Origin: Lewinellaceae bacterium | GTDB lineage: Bacteria; Bacteroidota; Bacteroidia; Chitinophagales; Saprospiraceae | Length of the DNA stretch: 64,000 bases | Assembly: GCA_020636225.1 (NCBI GenBank) | Contig: JACJYI010000002.1 | Coordinates: forward strand, 124,001-188,000 | Direction of reading: 5' to 3' | Shown here: positions 53,462 through 61,865 of the stretch, piece by piece | Numbering within the stretch: the stretch's first letter is position 1 | Layout: every line of letters starts with the position of its first letter | Program-made: the position numbers and the translations under genes | Notes under the pieces: generated by a model | Seen by the model: the letters and a program-made list of their open reading frames with translations, nothing else | Databases searched by the model: none | Told to the model about the DNA's origin: nothing

Positions 53462-53953
53462 ATGATCGATTATAAGTTAGATAAAGTGGACCTGAGGATC
53501 CTGCGCATCCTTCAGGAAAGCAGTAAGATTACCAACCTTGAACTGTCCAAGCGGATCGGACTTTCACCCGCACCGACGTTGGAGCGTGTTCGGAAACTGG
53601 AGCAATCCGGCGTCATCTTGAGTTATCACGCCATGGTCGATCCTCAGGTCATGGGATTGAATGTGCAGACCTTTGTCCTGGTTTCTCTGGCCTGGCAGAA
53701 GGAAAACGCCCTGAATCAATTCCTGGAGAAAATCAAGAAGATCCATGAGATCACCGAGTGTTATATCATCACCGGTGAAGCGGATGTCTTGATCAAGATC
53801 GTGGTCAAGGACATTCCGACCTATGAGCAATTGCTGTTCAAGACCCTGAGCCAGATCGAAGAGATTGAACGATTGAAGACCCTGATGGCCCTGTCCATGG
53901 TGAAGCAATCCAAGGTTCTTCCGTTTGATTACGACAATCCGGATGCGCTTTGA
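53462..53953 (+). CDS. Lrp/AsnC family transcriptional regulator
   Basis: 163 residues. N-terminal winged HTH (LDKVDLRILRILQESSKITN, then LSKRIGLSPAPTLERVRKLE) and C-terminal RAM ligand domain (VQTFVLVSLAWQ, VTGEADVLIKIVV as ITGEADVLIKIVVKDI, LKTLMALSMVK). Such regulators sense leucine or other amino acids as octamers. Its position beside the glutamate dehydrogenase suggests that gene as a target; this is inference. Confidence 0.94.
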   Translation: MIDYKLDKVDLRILRILQESSKITNLELSKRIGLSPAPTLERVRKLEQSGVILSYHAMVDPQVMGLNVQTFVLVSLAWQKENALNQFLEKIKKIHEITECYIITGEADVLIKIVVKDIPTYEQLLFKTLSQIEEIERLKTLMALSMVKQSKVLPFDYDNPDAL

Positions 53954-53983
53954 TCAGGCTGGACTTATCTTAGTCCTTCCTCT

Positions 53984-54787
53984 ATGGCCCATTCAAAGAA
54001 GAAGAAATCCCTGTTGTGGGAAGTGAGGCATGCCGATGACAGGTTTGCCGGATATGTCTTTGGTACAATGCATACCCGCGACCAGCGTGTGCATCAACTG
54101 CTCCCTGCCCTGGAGGCCTTTCTTGCCCGCTGTTCCGTTCTTTCGAACGAGTTTGCTGTCTTCGAGGCAAGCCAGAATGGACAACCGGCTATTGCACCGG
54201 TCGATGATTGGTTGCCCACGCTCAACAAGCGACAACAAAAGGCATTCCGTCACCTGTTGACCCGGCACGAACTGGGCGACCCCGAGATGTACGGTCATCT
54301 TCCTCCCTTGCTTGTGCTCCAGGCGTTGGTGGAGGCGATCCTGGGACAGGAATCCTCCCAGCCTTTTGACATGGCCCTGGCCATTCATGCGGAGGCGATG
54401 GGATTGACTCTCTCCGGGATTGAGACACTGGAGGAGCAACTCGGGATTCTGGAACATATTCCGCTGGAGCTCCAGAAAAAGCAATTGATCCAGGTCCTGA
54501 ATCATCGCAGCAAGTATCAAAAGCAGATCAGGAAGCAAGTGGACTGGTACCTCCGCCAGGATATCCAGCAACTCTACCGGGTGTCCCGCAAGCAACTCGG
54601 AAAGTTGCGGAACCTCCTCTTGCTGGACAGGAACAAGCGAATGGCCAAGCGGATGGTCCGCATGTATTCGAATGAAACCCATTTCATGGCGATCGGGGCG
54701 GCACATCTATGGGGTGACAAAGGGGTATTGTCCCTGTTGCGCAAAAAGGGAATGATTCTCAAACCAGTAAGGTCCTGCCTGGCATGA
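53984..54787 (+). CDS. TraB/GumN family protein
   Basis: 267 residues. Conserved elements of the TraB/GumN/Tiki fold: LWEVRHADDRFAGYVFGTMH (first GxxH), glutamate in VLSNEFAVF, GIETLEEQLGIL, and a second GxxH in MAIGAAHLWGDKGV. Members of this fold are putative metal-dependent peptidases. Unlike most GumN proteins it has no signal peptide (MAHSKKKKS), so it is cytoplasmic. Its stop overlaps the next ATG (ATGA). Confidence 0.85.
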   Translation: MAHSKKKKSLLWEVRHADDRFAGYVFGTMHTRDQRVHQLLPALEAFLARCSVLSNEFAVFEASQNGQPAIAPVDDWLPTLNKRQQKAFRHLLTRHELGDPEMYGHLPPLLVLQALVEAILGQESSQPFDMALAIHAEAMGLTLSGIETLEEQLGILEHIPLELQKKQLIQVLNHRSKYQKQIRKQVDWYLRQDIQQLYRVSRKQLGKLRNLLLLDRNKRMAKRMVRMYSNETHFMAIGAAHLWGDKGVLSLLRKKGMILKPVRSCLA

Positions 54788-55461
54788 TTGAACCAAGAAC
54801 TGCACTCGTGCTCGGGGCGACAGGTCTGGTGGGGAGCCGTTTGGTCGACCTCCTCCTGGACGATCCTGTCTATACCACGGTCCGGGTATTGAGCAGGCGA
54901 CCACTTCAACGAACACATCCCAACCTGCACGTCGAGATCGTCGATTTCGGTGATCTGCCGGATGATCCGGATATCTTCCAGGCCGATGACCTCTTCATTG
55001 CCTTCGGAACCACTATGAAGAAAGCCGGATCCAGGGAGGCCTTTCAGTGGGTCGACCTGGATATCCCCCTGGCCGTTGCCCTGAGGGCGCTGGACGCGGG
55101 CACGGGGAATTGTCTGCTGGTATCATCGGTGGGTGCCGATCCCGGCTCCCCGGTTTTTTATAGTCGTGTGAAGGGGGAGCTGGAGCAGGCGCTTGAGGAG
55201 GCGGAGTTCAACTCCCTGCAGATCTTTCGCCCCTCTTTTCTGATGGGCGAACGGCAAGAGAACCGTCCTGCCGAACGCATCGGGATTGCACTGTTCCGAT
55301 TCTTCAGATGGATCAAGGATGACCTCCTGGGCATCTATTCACCGATGCCGATCGATATGCTGGCCAGGGGAATGGTCAATGCGGCCAAAATGGCCCTGGA
55401 AGGAAAGTTGATCTACCACTACAGGGAGATCCGCGCGATCTCTCGTCAAAACATAGTATAA
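54784..55461 (+). CDS. Atypical SDR oxidoreductase (TIP30/YwnB-like)
   Basis: 225 residues. NAD(P)-binding GATGLVGSRLVDLLL at the N-terminus, LFIAFGTTMKKAGSREAF, LLVSSVGADPGSPVFYSRVK (S and Y-x-x-x-K active site-like residues), and IFRPSFLMGERQENRPAERI. These are typical of the HTATIP2/TIP30 group of atypical short-chain dehydrogenases. The substrate is unknown. It overlaps its two neighbours by 4 bases and 1 base and is likely part of an operon with gldC. Confidence 0.9.
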   Translation: MIEPRTALVLGATGLVGSRLVDLLLDDPVYTTVRVLSRRPLQRTHPNLHVEIVDFGDLPDDPDIFQADDLFIAFGTTMKKAGSREAFQWVDLDIPLAVALRALDAGTGNCLLVSSVGADPGSPVFYSRVKGELEQALEEAEFNSLQIFRPSFLMGERQENRPAERIGIALFRFFRWIKDDLLGIYSPMPIDMLARGMVNAAKMALEGKLIYHYREIRAISRQNIV

Positions 55462-55826
55462 TGGATAATCAGAAGGTTGTCAGGACCAGCCAGATCCGGA
55501 TCAATGTCGGGCTGAACAAGGAGAATGTACCGGTCGATATTACCTGGGATGCCGACGACCAGGGTGGGGTGGAGCCCCAGCCATGCAAAGCGATGTTCCT
55601 GTCCCTGTTCGAGCGATCGGCCAAGGAAACATTAAAGATCGATTTGTGGACGGAAGACATGCAGATCGTGGAAATGGACCGGATGATCTTCCATACCCTG
55701 CGATCGATGGCAGAGACCTACCTGAAGGCCAGCAACCATGTTGAGCTGGCAGGTCAGTTTCAGCAGTTTGTCCATTATTTTGGCGAAAAGACCGGAATTC
55801 TTACGCCTCCTCCTTCTGCACAATAA
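55461..55826 (+). CDS. gldC: Gliding motility protein GldC
   Basis: 121 residues, recognised by IRINVGLNKENVPVDITWDA, CKAMFLSLFERSAKETLKID, LWTEDMQIVEMDRM and SMAETYLKAS. GldC is a cytoplasmic protein that promotes gliding in Flavobacterium, though its mechanism is unclear. It begins with a TAATG overlap with the SDR gene. Its presence agrees with the many T9SS substrates in the window. Confidence 0.93.
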   Translation: MDNQKVVRTSQIRINVGLNKENVPVDITWDADDQGGVEPQPCKAMFLSLFERSAKETLKIDLWTEDMQIVEMDRMIFHTLRSMAETYLKASNHVELAGQFQQFVHYFGEKTGILTPPPSAQ

Positions 55827-55898
55827 CAAGGGAGATCGGCCCGTGCCAATCTCGTCAACACTACGGTTGGTTTTCTCGGGATCTTTCTTGAAAAAATG

Positions 55899-55906
55899 TA
55901 CCTTTG
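55899..55906 (+). promoter_or_regulatory. Promoter -7 box for SRP RNA
   Basis: TACCTTTG, an exact TAnnTTTG match. The first base of the closing stem of the RNA lies 6 bases downstream, which fits the start site. Confidence 0.75.
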
Positions 55907-55911
55907 CAGCC

Positions 55912-56011
55912 GGCGAGGGCTATACGACCAGCTCCCTCTCAACCCCCCCAGGGCGGAAACGCAGCAAGGGTAGGAGGTTGTAGCGGTGCGATATAGTTTC
56001 TCGCCTTTTTT
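55912..56011 (+). ncRNA. ffs: Signal recognition particle RNA (4.5S type)
   Basis: The closing stem GGCGAG (55912-55917) with CTCGCC (56000-56005), and CTAT with ATAG inside it, bracket a long hairpin. At its tip is the SRP domain IV motif: CAGGGC, tetraloop GGAA (55955-55958), ACGCAGCA. The GGAA loop and the asymmetric AGCAG/AGG bulge are the Ffh-binding site. Six T follow as terminator. About 94-100 bases is the usual size of the short bacterial form. With Ffh and FtsY it targets membrane proteins to the translocon. Confidence 0.93.
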
Positions 56012-56402
56012 ATTGCCCCTGCTTGCTCCCCCACAAGGCACAGGGAACATGGACCAGCAGGGCCAGGATCCAGAACCAGACTGGATGAGGGATCTGCAAC
56101 AGGTTGAGCAATGCAAACACTGTCAGGCCAAGTCCGATGACTATGCCCACCAGATCTGGTTGCGCATCGGTCATGCGAGAACCAAGGAAGCCTCCGACAG
56201 CCGCCCCGATGGCATAGGTCACGATCACCAGCAGGAGTTTCCACGCTTCCAGGGAAGCGATATAGTCGGCCATGACCTTCGGATCGGTCAGGTCCATGCC
56301 TTCCGGTGGGGGCGAGATCATGAACAAGACGTATTGGAGCAGTCCGATCAGGACGACCCCTCCGACGATACCAAGAATGACAGCAAGGAGGCGGCGCAAC
56401 AT
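56010..56402 (-). CDS. Four-helix membrane protein, unknown
   Basis: 130 residues from the ATG at 56402 (MLRRLLAVILGIVGGVVLIG). Four predicted membrane segments: near 4-28, 57-78, 84-103 and 106-124. The motif MADYIASLEAWKLLLVIVTYAIG (residues 44-66) and GGFLGSRMT before helix three recall a small conserved family of Bacteroidota and Proteobacteria inner-membrane proteins without known function. Its last codons overlap the SRP RNA terminator by two bases. Divergent from the aldolase gene. Confidence 0.7.
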   Translation of the reverse strand: MLRRLLAVILGIVGGVVLIGLLQYVLFMISPPPEGMDLTDPKVMADYIASLEAWKLLLVIVTYAIGAAVGGFLGSRMTDAQPDLVGIVIGLGLTVFALLNLLQIPHPVWFWILALLVHVPCALWGSKQGQ

Positions 56403-56470
56403 GGGGGGGGATTTTTCTGAAAAATAAGAAAATGATAGGATATGTCTCCGGACAGGCAACATTCATTGCC

Positions 56471-56478
56471 TACCTTTG
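56471..56478 (+). promoter_or_regulatory. Promoter -7 box for the transaldolase-like gene
   Basis: TACCTTTG, an exact TAnnTTTG match, 17 bases before the ATG at 56496, giving a leader of about 11 bases. Confidence 0.6.
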
Positions 56479-56495
56479 ACCCGTAAATCCACCCT

Positions 56496-57152
56496 ATGAA
56501 GTTCTTTATCGATACCGCCAATCTACAGCACATTCGGGAGGCCCGTGATCTGGGTATCCTGGACGGAGTGACCACCAACCCCAGCCTGATGGCCAAGGAG
56601 GGGATATCCGGGGAAGCCAATATCCTCAAGCACTATGAAGCGATCTGCCAGATCGTCGATGGGGATGTGAGCGCCGAGGTGATCGCCACGGATTTTGACG
56701 GTATGGTGGCAGAAGGGCAGCGCCTGGCGATGATCGCGCCCAATATCGTGGTCAAGGTACCCATGATCAAGGAGGGCATCAAGGCGATCCGCTATTTTGC
56801 CGACCATGATATCCGCACCAACTGCACGCTGGTCTTTTCTGCAGGTCAGGCCATTCTTGCTGCCAAGGCTGGCGCTACCTACCTGAGCCCGTTTATCGGA
56901 CGGATCGATGATGTCAACTGGGATGGTATGGAACTGATCCGGCAGATCGCCGAGATCTATGCCATCCAGGGATATGAGACGGAGATTCTGGCTGCCTCGA
57001 TCCGCAATTCACGGCATATTGTCGATGCCGCCCGATCCGGAGCCGATGTGGTGACCTGTCCACTCAGTGCCATTCTGGGACTCCTCAAGCATCCCCTTAC
57101 GGATATCGGACTCGAGCAGTTCCTCAAGGATCACCAGAACGCCAACGGTTAA
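56496..57152 (+). CDS. Fructose-6-phosphate aldolase / small transaldolase
   Basis: 218 residues, TIM barrel of the TalC/FSA group. MKFFIDTANLQHIREARDLG, DGVTTNPSLMAKEG, the Schiff-base lysine in IVVKVPM, NCTLVFSAGQAILAAKAGA, SPFIGRIDDVNWDG, LAASIRNSRHI. The family includes true fructose-6-phosphate aldolases and short transaldolases, and the two cannot be told apart with confidence here; in genomes of this kind a transaldolase role in the pentose phosphate pathway is more likely. Convergent with the DUF4249 gene by 4 bases. Confidence 0.92.
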   Translation: MKFFIDTANLQHIREARDLGILDGVTTNPSLMAKEGISGEANILKHYEAICQIVDGDVSAEVIATDFDGMVAEGQRLAMIAPNIVVKVPMIKEGIKAIRYFADHDIRTNCTLVFSAGQAILAAKAGATYLSPFIGRIDDVNWDGMELIRQIAEIYAIQGYETEILAASIRNSRHIVDAARSGADVVTCPLSAILGLLKHPLTDIGLEQFLKDHQNANG

Positions 57153-57973
57153 GGCACGATCAGGGTATCCCGATCCACGCTGAGGCCGGTAAAGACCCCG
57201 AGCGGGTTGGCCGAGCCTTCTACCGTCGATACGATCAGGCCAGGCTGTCCGAAGGGATTCAGATTGGCAGCGATGGACTGGAAGATGGTATTGAGGTAGT
57301 CAAAGTACGGTTCTTCCATATGCACCAGGGTATGGATGAGGGTATCTCCGGACGCAAAGGAGAAACCTGTGCCGAATGCCCCGAGTTCCGTGTCGAAGAA
57401 GTCATCCGTTACCAGGAAATCCTGCAGGGTGCTATCCTGGCTGCCAAAATTGACCATCCTGCGATAGTAGTTGACGGCCATGGGATCTTCGCGAAAATAG
57501 GTGATGACCCTGCTCTTTCCCATATCGTTCGCTTCTACGATCAAGCTGTCCATGGGTACCACGGGCAACATGGTGGTTTGTCCGGTGATCGTGGTGCCAT
57601 CCGGCAGGAGGATATCCAGCTCATAGGTCTTTCCGACTCCTTCGGGGACCAGCAGATCGGAGGAGTAATTGTAGAACTTGAGGGTGGCCGGGTCAAAGGT
57701 CAGTTGATTGTCCAACAGGATGTCTTGCCCATCCACACGCACCAGGACGGATGCCCCGTTGTACAGGGCAGCTGCCGGATCTTCCAGGTCGAAGGTGCTG
57801 AAATAGGCGGATGAACGAGTCAACAGGAGCCGGTAGGGTTTCCCCGGTTCGAGGTAGCATTCCACGACCGGTTGGCTGGCGTACTCCGGCAGCGAGATAT
57901 CGATCTCCTTTTCGAGATTGCAGGCGGAGAGAGCCAACATCAGGATAACAGCGAATCTTGGGTTCATTGACAT
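57149..57973 (-). CDS. DUF4249 family lipoprotein
   Basis: 274 residues. Lipoprotein signal with lipobox LALSAC, then EKEIDISLPEYASQPVVECY, the DUF4249 hallmark, followed by beta-rich sequence. DUF4249 lipoproteins of Bacteroidota are regularly encoded right after a TonB receptor, as here (5 bases), and are thought to act as its surface partner. The ligand is unknown. An ATG at 57967 is an alternative start. Confidence 0.9.
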   Translation of the reverse strand: MSMNPRFAVILMLALSACNLEKEIDISLPEYASQPVVECYLEPGKPYRLLLTRSSAYFSTFDLEDPAAALYNGASVLVRVDGQDILLDNQLTFDPATLKFYNYSSDLLVPEGVGKTYELDILLPDGTTITGQTTMLPVVPMDSLIVEANDMGKSRVITYFREDPMAVNYYRRMVNFGSQDSTLQDFLVTDDFFDTELGAFGTGFSFASGDTLIHTLVHMEEPYFDYLNTIFQSIAANLNPFGQPGLIVSTVEGSANPLGVFTGLSVDRDTLIVP

Positions 57974-57978
57974 GGGTC

Positions 57979-60297
57979 CTAGAATGTGAAGTTGTAGGTC
58001 AACGCAGGAAGAATGGGGAACAGCGATACTTGCCTGGCCTTGATGCCCACCACTTCTTCGATCCCCAGGTCGGTATTGGTGCGGGTTTCGGCATCGAGAT
58101 AGAGGAAGTACGGGTTCCGTCGGTTGTAGGCGTTGTAGATGCTGATGGTCAGATCACTTTCTCCCCACCTGGGTTTGAATCCGATCACCAGTCCCAGGTC
58201 AAGGCGGTGATACGCCGGCTGGCGCAGGTTATTCCGATCCCCGTAAACAGGTACGACCGGTTGTGATTGCCCCCCGGGGATATCCTGGAACGGCAGTCGG
58301 CCAACAGGTAGCCACGACAGGTCACCGGATCCATAGACCCAGGCGGCAGTAGCGGTTACACGGGGTGTGATCTCATAGATCCCGACAATGGAAATGTCGT
58401 GGCGACGGTCGTAGCGGGGAGCAAAGTACCGTCCACCCATGATATCACTGAATTCGCCTCGCCTCACGAACGCCAGGGTATAGCCGACCCAGCCGGTCAG
58501 GCGTCCTTCTTTCTTTTCGAAGTACACCTCGGTGCCGTAGGCATACCCCTTGCCAAAGGTGAACTCCCGTTCCAACTCGTCATTGGCGAAGAGATCGGCA
58601 AAATTCTTGAAATCGATCTGATTGTCCAGGTGCTTGTAGTAGTACTCATTGGACAGGAGGAACTGGCTGCCCAGCAGCCACTGCCAGCCGACCCCCACCT
58701 GGTCACTGATCTGCGGACGTACGCCGGCTGTTGACGGATACCAGATATCTGTAGGAAGGGAGATGGACGAGTTGGCCACCAGATGGAGATACTGGTACAT
58801 CCGGGCATAGTTGGCCTTCAGGGAAACCACCGGAGTCAACCGGTAATTGTAGGCCAGTCGGGGCTCTATACCGCCATAGGGATGTCCTTCCTGGAGAAAT
58901 CCGGACAGGCGCAACCCCGCACTGAGCGATGAACGATCATTGATCGTCCAGTCATCCTGAAAATACAGGCCGGCCTCCCATGCCGTCAGGTCCTGTCCTG
59001 CAGAAAAGGAGATCTCCCCATCATCGCTTCCCGCTTTCAGCCGCCCAACGGTGAATTGGTGGCGGGTCAGTTCGCCCCCCATGCGGATGTGATGCTCATT
59101 GTTGGGCGACCAGGTCAGGTCTGATTTCAGGTTCATATCCCGGATACGGGATTGCAGGTTGAAGGAGAACCCCGTCAGCGCATTGGCTATTTCATAGTTG
59201 TAGTCCGAATAGGTAAAGGTGGTATTCCCGAACAGGGTTGGTGAAATGATCCGGTTCCAGCGAGCCGTTCCCGTGGCATTGCCCCAGTTGAAATTGAAAT
59301 TGAAGTTTTCATTATCGAAGCCGAACCGGTCCTGCCCGAAATAGCCACTGAGGTAGAGCCTGTCCTTATCGGAGAGGGTATAGTTGATCTTGGTGTTCAG
59401 ATCATAGAAGTAATAGTCCGGGATGGGGTTGTAATCGGGGTTGTCCTCATTGGCCCGGTTGATCGACCGGGTGATCAGGTCGGCATAGGTGCGACGGCCG
59501 GAGATGATCATGGAGGATTTGTTCTTCACGAGTGGCGCTTCCAGGGTCAGTCGAGAAGAGATCAGGCCAATCCCTCCTGTTCCTGAGAATTTCTGGTTAT
59601 TCCCTTCGTTCAGTTTGACATCGATCACCGAACTGAGTCGGCCGCCGTATTGTGCCGGGAATCCCCCCTTGTAGATCTTTACATCCTTCACGGCATCCGA
59701 GTTGAAGGTGGAGAAGAAGCCGAACAGGTGATTGGGATTGTACACCGTGGCCTCATCCAGGATAAACAGGTTCTGGTCAGCGGATCCACCTCGTACGAAC
59801 AATCCCGAATTGCCTTCCGAGCCCGAATTGATCCCAGGCTTCAGTTGGAGGGTCTTGATGATGTCTACTTCTCCGAATACCACCGGGATCAGCTTGGCCT
59901 CCCGCATGGTCAGTTCCTGGACGCTCATCTGGGTAGAGCTCAATTGCTCCCGGAATGAATTCGATTTGACCACGACCTCCTCCAGGGTCTGCCCGGAGAA
60001 CAGGTCGATGGAGAGGGGGTTGGTGATCGCCGGAGTGATCGGGACCAGAACATCCCGATAGCCGACATAGCTCACCTGCAAGGTGCCGGTATCTGCCGGC
60101 AAGGACAGGGAGAAGAAGCCATAGGTATTGGTGAAAGTTCCGGATTCTGTGCCCTGCACACGCACGGTGGCACCGATCAGCGTTTCTCCGTTTTCTCCAT
60201 CTCGCACGGTACCATTGATGGTCCGTTGCCCCAGCATCGCAGCAGAAAAGAACAGGAACAGGACAAGAAGGGAATATCGGGTTGAATGTATCGTCAT
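57979..60297 (-). CDS. TonB-dependent receptor (DUF4249-paired)
   Basis: 772 residues from the ATG at 60297, at the signal peptide (YSLLVLFLFFSAAMLGQ). CarboxypepD-reg-like domain first (INGTVRDGENGETLIGATVR), then the plug (STQMSVQELTMREAKLIPV, LFVRGGSADQNLFILDEATV), then the barrel ending in LTYNFTF with terminal phenylalanine. It imports a ligand across the outer membrane together with the lipoprotein downstream. The ligand cannot be deduced from sequence. Confidence 0.93.
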   Translation of the reverse strand: MTIHSTRYSLLVLFLFFSAAMLGQRTINGTVRDGENGETLIGATVRVQGTESGTFTNTYGFFSLSLPADTGTLQVSYVGYRDVLVPITPAITNPLSIDLFSGQTLEEVVVKSNSFREQLSSTQMSVQELTMREAKLIPVVFGEVDIIKTLQLKPGINSGSEGNSGLFVRGGSADQNLFILDEATVYNPNHLFGFFSTFNSDAVKDVKIYKGGFPAQYGGRLSSVIDVKLNEGNNQKFSGTGGIGLISSRLTLEAPLVKNKSSMIISGRRTYADLITRSINRANEDNPDYNPIPDYYFYDLNTKINYTLSDKDRLYLSGYFGQDRFGFDNENFNFNFNWGNATGTARWNRIISPTLFGNTTFTYSDYNYEIANALTGFSFNLQSRIRDMNLKSDLTWSPNNEHHIRMGGELTRHQFTVGRLKAGSDDGEISFSAGQDLTAWEAGLYFQDDWTINDRSSLSAGLRLSGFLQEGHPYGGIEPRLAYNYRLTPVVSLKANYARMYQYLHLVANSSISLPTDIWYPSTAGVRPQISDQVGVGWQWLLGSQFLLSNEYYYKHLDNQIDFKNFADLFANDELEREFTFGKGYAYGTEVYFEKKEGRLTGWVGYTLAFVRRGEFSDIMGGRYFAPRYDRRHDISIVGIYEITPRVTATAAWVYGSGDLSWLPVGRLPFQDIPGGQSQPVVPVYGDRNNLRQPAYHRLDLGLVIGFKPRWGESDLTISIYNAYNRRNPYFLYLDAETRTNTDLGIEEVVGIKARQVSLFPILPALTYNFTF

Positions 60298-60367
60298 GGT
60301 GTGCACTGGATCAAGCGATGCCAGGTGTTCAGGTGACCGGGCGGGCTTTTAACAGGCAAGTACGATA

Positions 60368-61252
60368 TTAGGTTGTCTGTGCTGTGGGCAAATTCGACAA
60401 AACATCATGGATCATCGACGCCATACCCTTCGCCGGGTCTGCCAGGAATGTTCCCCTTCGCCGGTTGGCCAGGATGAGATTGATGGATAGTGCCCGGTGG
60501 CCAAGCAGGGTCGACAAGCCGTAAATGCCACTGGATTCCATTTCCAGATTGGTAATGGGCATGTCGTTGAACCGGAAATCAGGGAGGTGCTGCCACATCT
60601 CCGCATCATGGACCGGCAGGCGGACCACTCTCCCCTGGGGCCCATAGAAGCCGGGCAGGGTCATGGTGATCCCGGCTTGAGGGAACGTCGTCGCATACGA
60701 ATCAAACAGGATGTCTGATCCGGAAAATGCGTACGGGTTGACCGGTAACTTGAAATGCACATCCGCAAACTGGTGAAATTGGTCCAGCAGCTCCTGGGCC
60801 ATATGGTCCCGGCTTTGGTAGAAATGCAGCAGGGGGTCCAGTCCCAGGGCGTATCGGGTGCGAACAACGGATCCCGGGTCGATGTCCGGTTGCATGGCAC
60901 CGGAAGTACCCAGCCGAATGAGGTCCAGTGATTTCAGGACAGGCCGGATCTCCCGGGAGGATAGATCCACATTGGCCAGGATATCGAGTTCCTGGAGGAC
61001 GATGTCGATGTTGTCCGTCCCAATGCCGGTACTGATGACCGAGATCCGCCGGTCTCCGATCCAGCCGGTATGCGTGCGGAATTCACGCTTCTCCACCCGA
61101 TGTTCGATCCGGTCAAAGTGCTGGGAGACCTTTTCCACCCGACCGGGATCCCCGACCAGGAAGACCAGGTCAGCCAGTTGATCCGGCTGTAACGCGAGAT
61201 GAAAGACACTGCCGTCAGCGTTGAGGATCAGTTCAGATGGTTGGAGTGGCAT
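60368..61252 (-). CDS. Nucleoside phosphorylase (uridine phosphorylase-like)
   Basis: 294 residues. PNP/UDP family motifs: VFLVGDPGRVEKVSQHFD (phosphate-binding GDPxR), ISVISTGIGTDNIDIVLQEL, LIRLGTSGAMQPDI, and NLEMESSGIYGLSTLLGHRA (the substrate-binding EMES-type motif). It splits a nucleoside with phosphate into base and ribose-1-phosphate. Bacteroidota enzymes of this shape act mostly on uridine, but the exact base is uncertain. It is a cytoplasmic salvage enzyme and could serve nucleosides produced by the secreted nucleases encoded at 34-42 kb. Confidence 0.85.
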   Translation of the reverse strand: MPLQPSELILNADGSVFHLALQPDQLADLVFLVGDPGRVEKVSQHFDRIEHRVEKREFRTHTGWIGDRRISVISTGIGTDNIDIVLQELDILANVDLSSREIRPVLKSLDLIRLGTSGAMQPDIDPGSVVRTRYALGLDPLLHFYQSRDHMAQELLDQFHQFADVHFKLPVNPYAFSGSDILFDSYATTFPQAGITMTLPGFYGPQGRVVRLPVHDAEMWQHLPDFRFNDMPITNLEMESSGIYGLSTLLGHRALSINLILANRRRGTFLADPAKGMASMIHDVLSNLPTAQTT

Positions 61253-61293
61253 GATATCGGTTTAGAAGGGACGGGGCCGAACAATCCTCCGGT

Positions 61294-61773
61294 TCAATCA
61301 CATTGGAGCAAGATGGGCGGGGTCTCGATGATATTGCTCTGATGACCCGCCCTGTCCTTGATATAGACCAGATAGGACAGGGTGTCGACCGGATAGGTCG
61401 CACTGGGTGTACAAGGGTCCTGGCCATTCGGGAAGAAACAGCAGGTGGTATAGATGATGAAGGAGATCTCACCGCTGATCCCATTCCCGATACCCTGTTC
61501 GGGCACCTTGGGGATCCGATAGGCAGGAGGCATGAAGTTGTCGCGCGTATCGGTAATGAACAGGTCGAAGCCTCCTCCATCCAGGCCAATGTCCCCGTCA
61601 CCATCGGTAAAACTGATGGTCAGCAGCAGGGAGTCTGTATTCAACTGATTCTGGACCATGAAGTTCTTGGTCATGCGCAGATATTCGATCTGTGGCTCGA
61701 TCGGATATTCAGGTGGATTCAGACAGGCCGACAGGGTAAGGAGCAGGCCGATGGGAATGAGAAAACGTACCAT
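61294..61773 (-). CDS. Lipoprotein, unknown
   Basis: 159 residues from the ATG at 61773 (MVRFLIPIGLLLTLSACLNP). Lipobox TLSAC gives a lipid-anchored protein. The mature part has an acidic Ca-binding-like loop (SFTDGDGDIGLDGGGFDLF) and a beta-sandwich appearance, with a cysteine pair in YTTCCFFPNG and a C-terminal LQCD. The DGDGDIG loop is common to a lipoprotein type seen in Saprospiria. Function unknown. Confidence 0.75.
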   Translation of the reverse strand: MVRFLIPIGLLLTLSACLNPPEYPIEPQIEYLRMTKNFMVQNQLNTDSLLLTISFTDGDGDIGLDGGGFDLFITDTRDNFMPPAYRIPKVPEQGIGNGISGEISFIIYTTCCFFPNGQDPCTPSATYPVDTLSYLVYIKDRAGHQSNIIETPPILLQCD

Positions 61774-61853
61774 ACCAAGCATAACGCAAATTAAGGGCAT
61801 TTTGGTTAGCCGGTTTCAAATTTCCGCACGAATTGTCGCACCGCAGGAAGGAT

Positions 61854-61861
61854 TACCTTCG
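61854..61861 (+). promoter_or_regulatory. Promoter -7 box for the LuxE-like gene
   Basis: TACCTTCG matches TAnnTTTG at 7 of 8 positions, with ATTG 18 bases upstream. Only 4 bases separate it from the GTG start at 61866. Confidence 0.45.
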
Positions 61862-61865
61862 TTGT

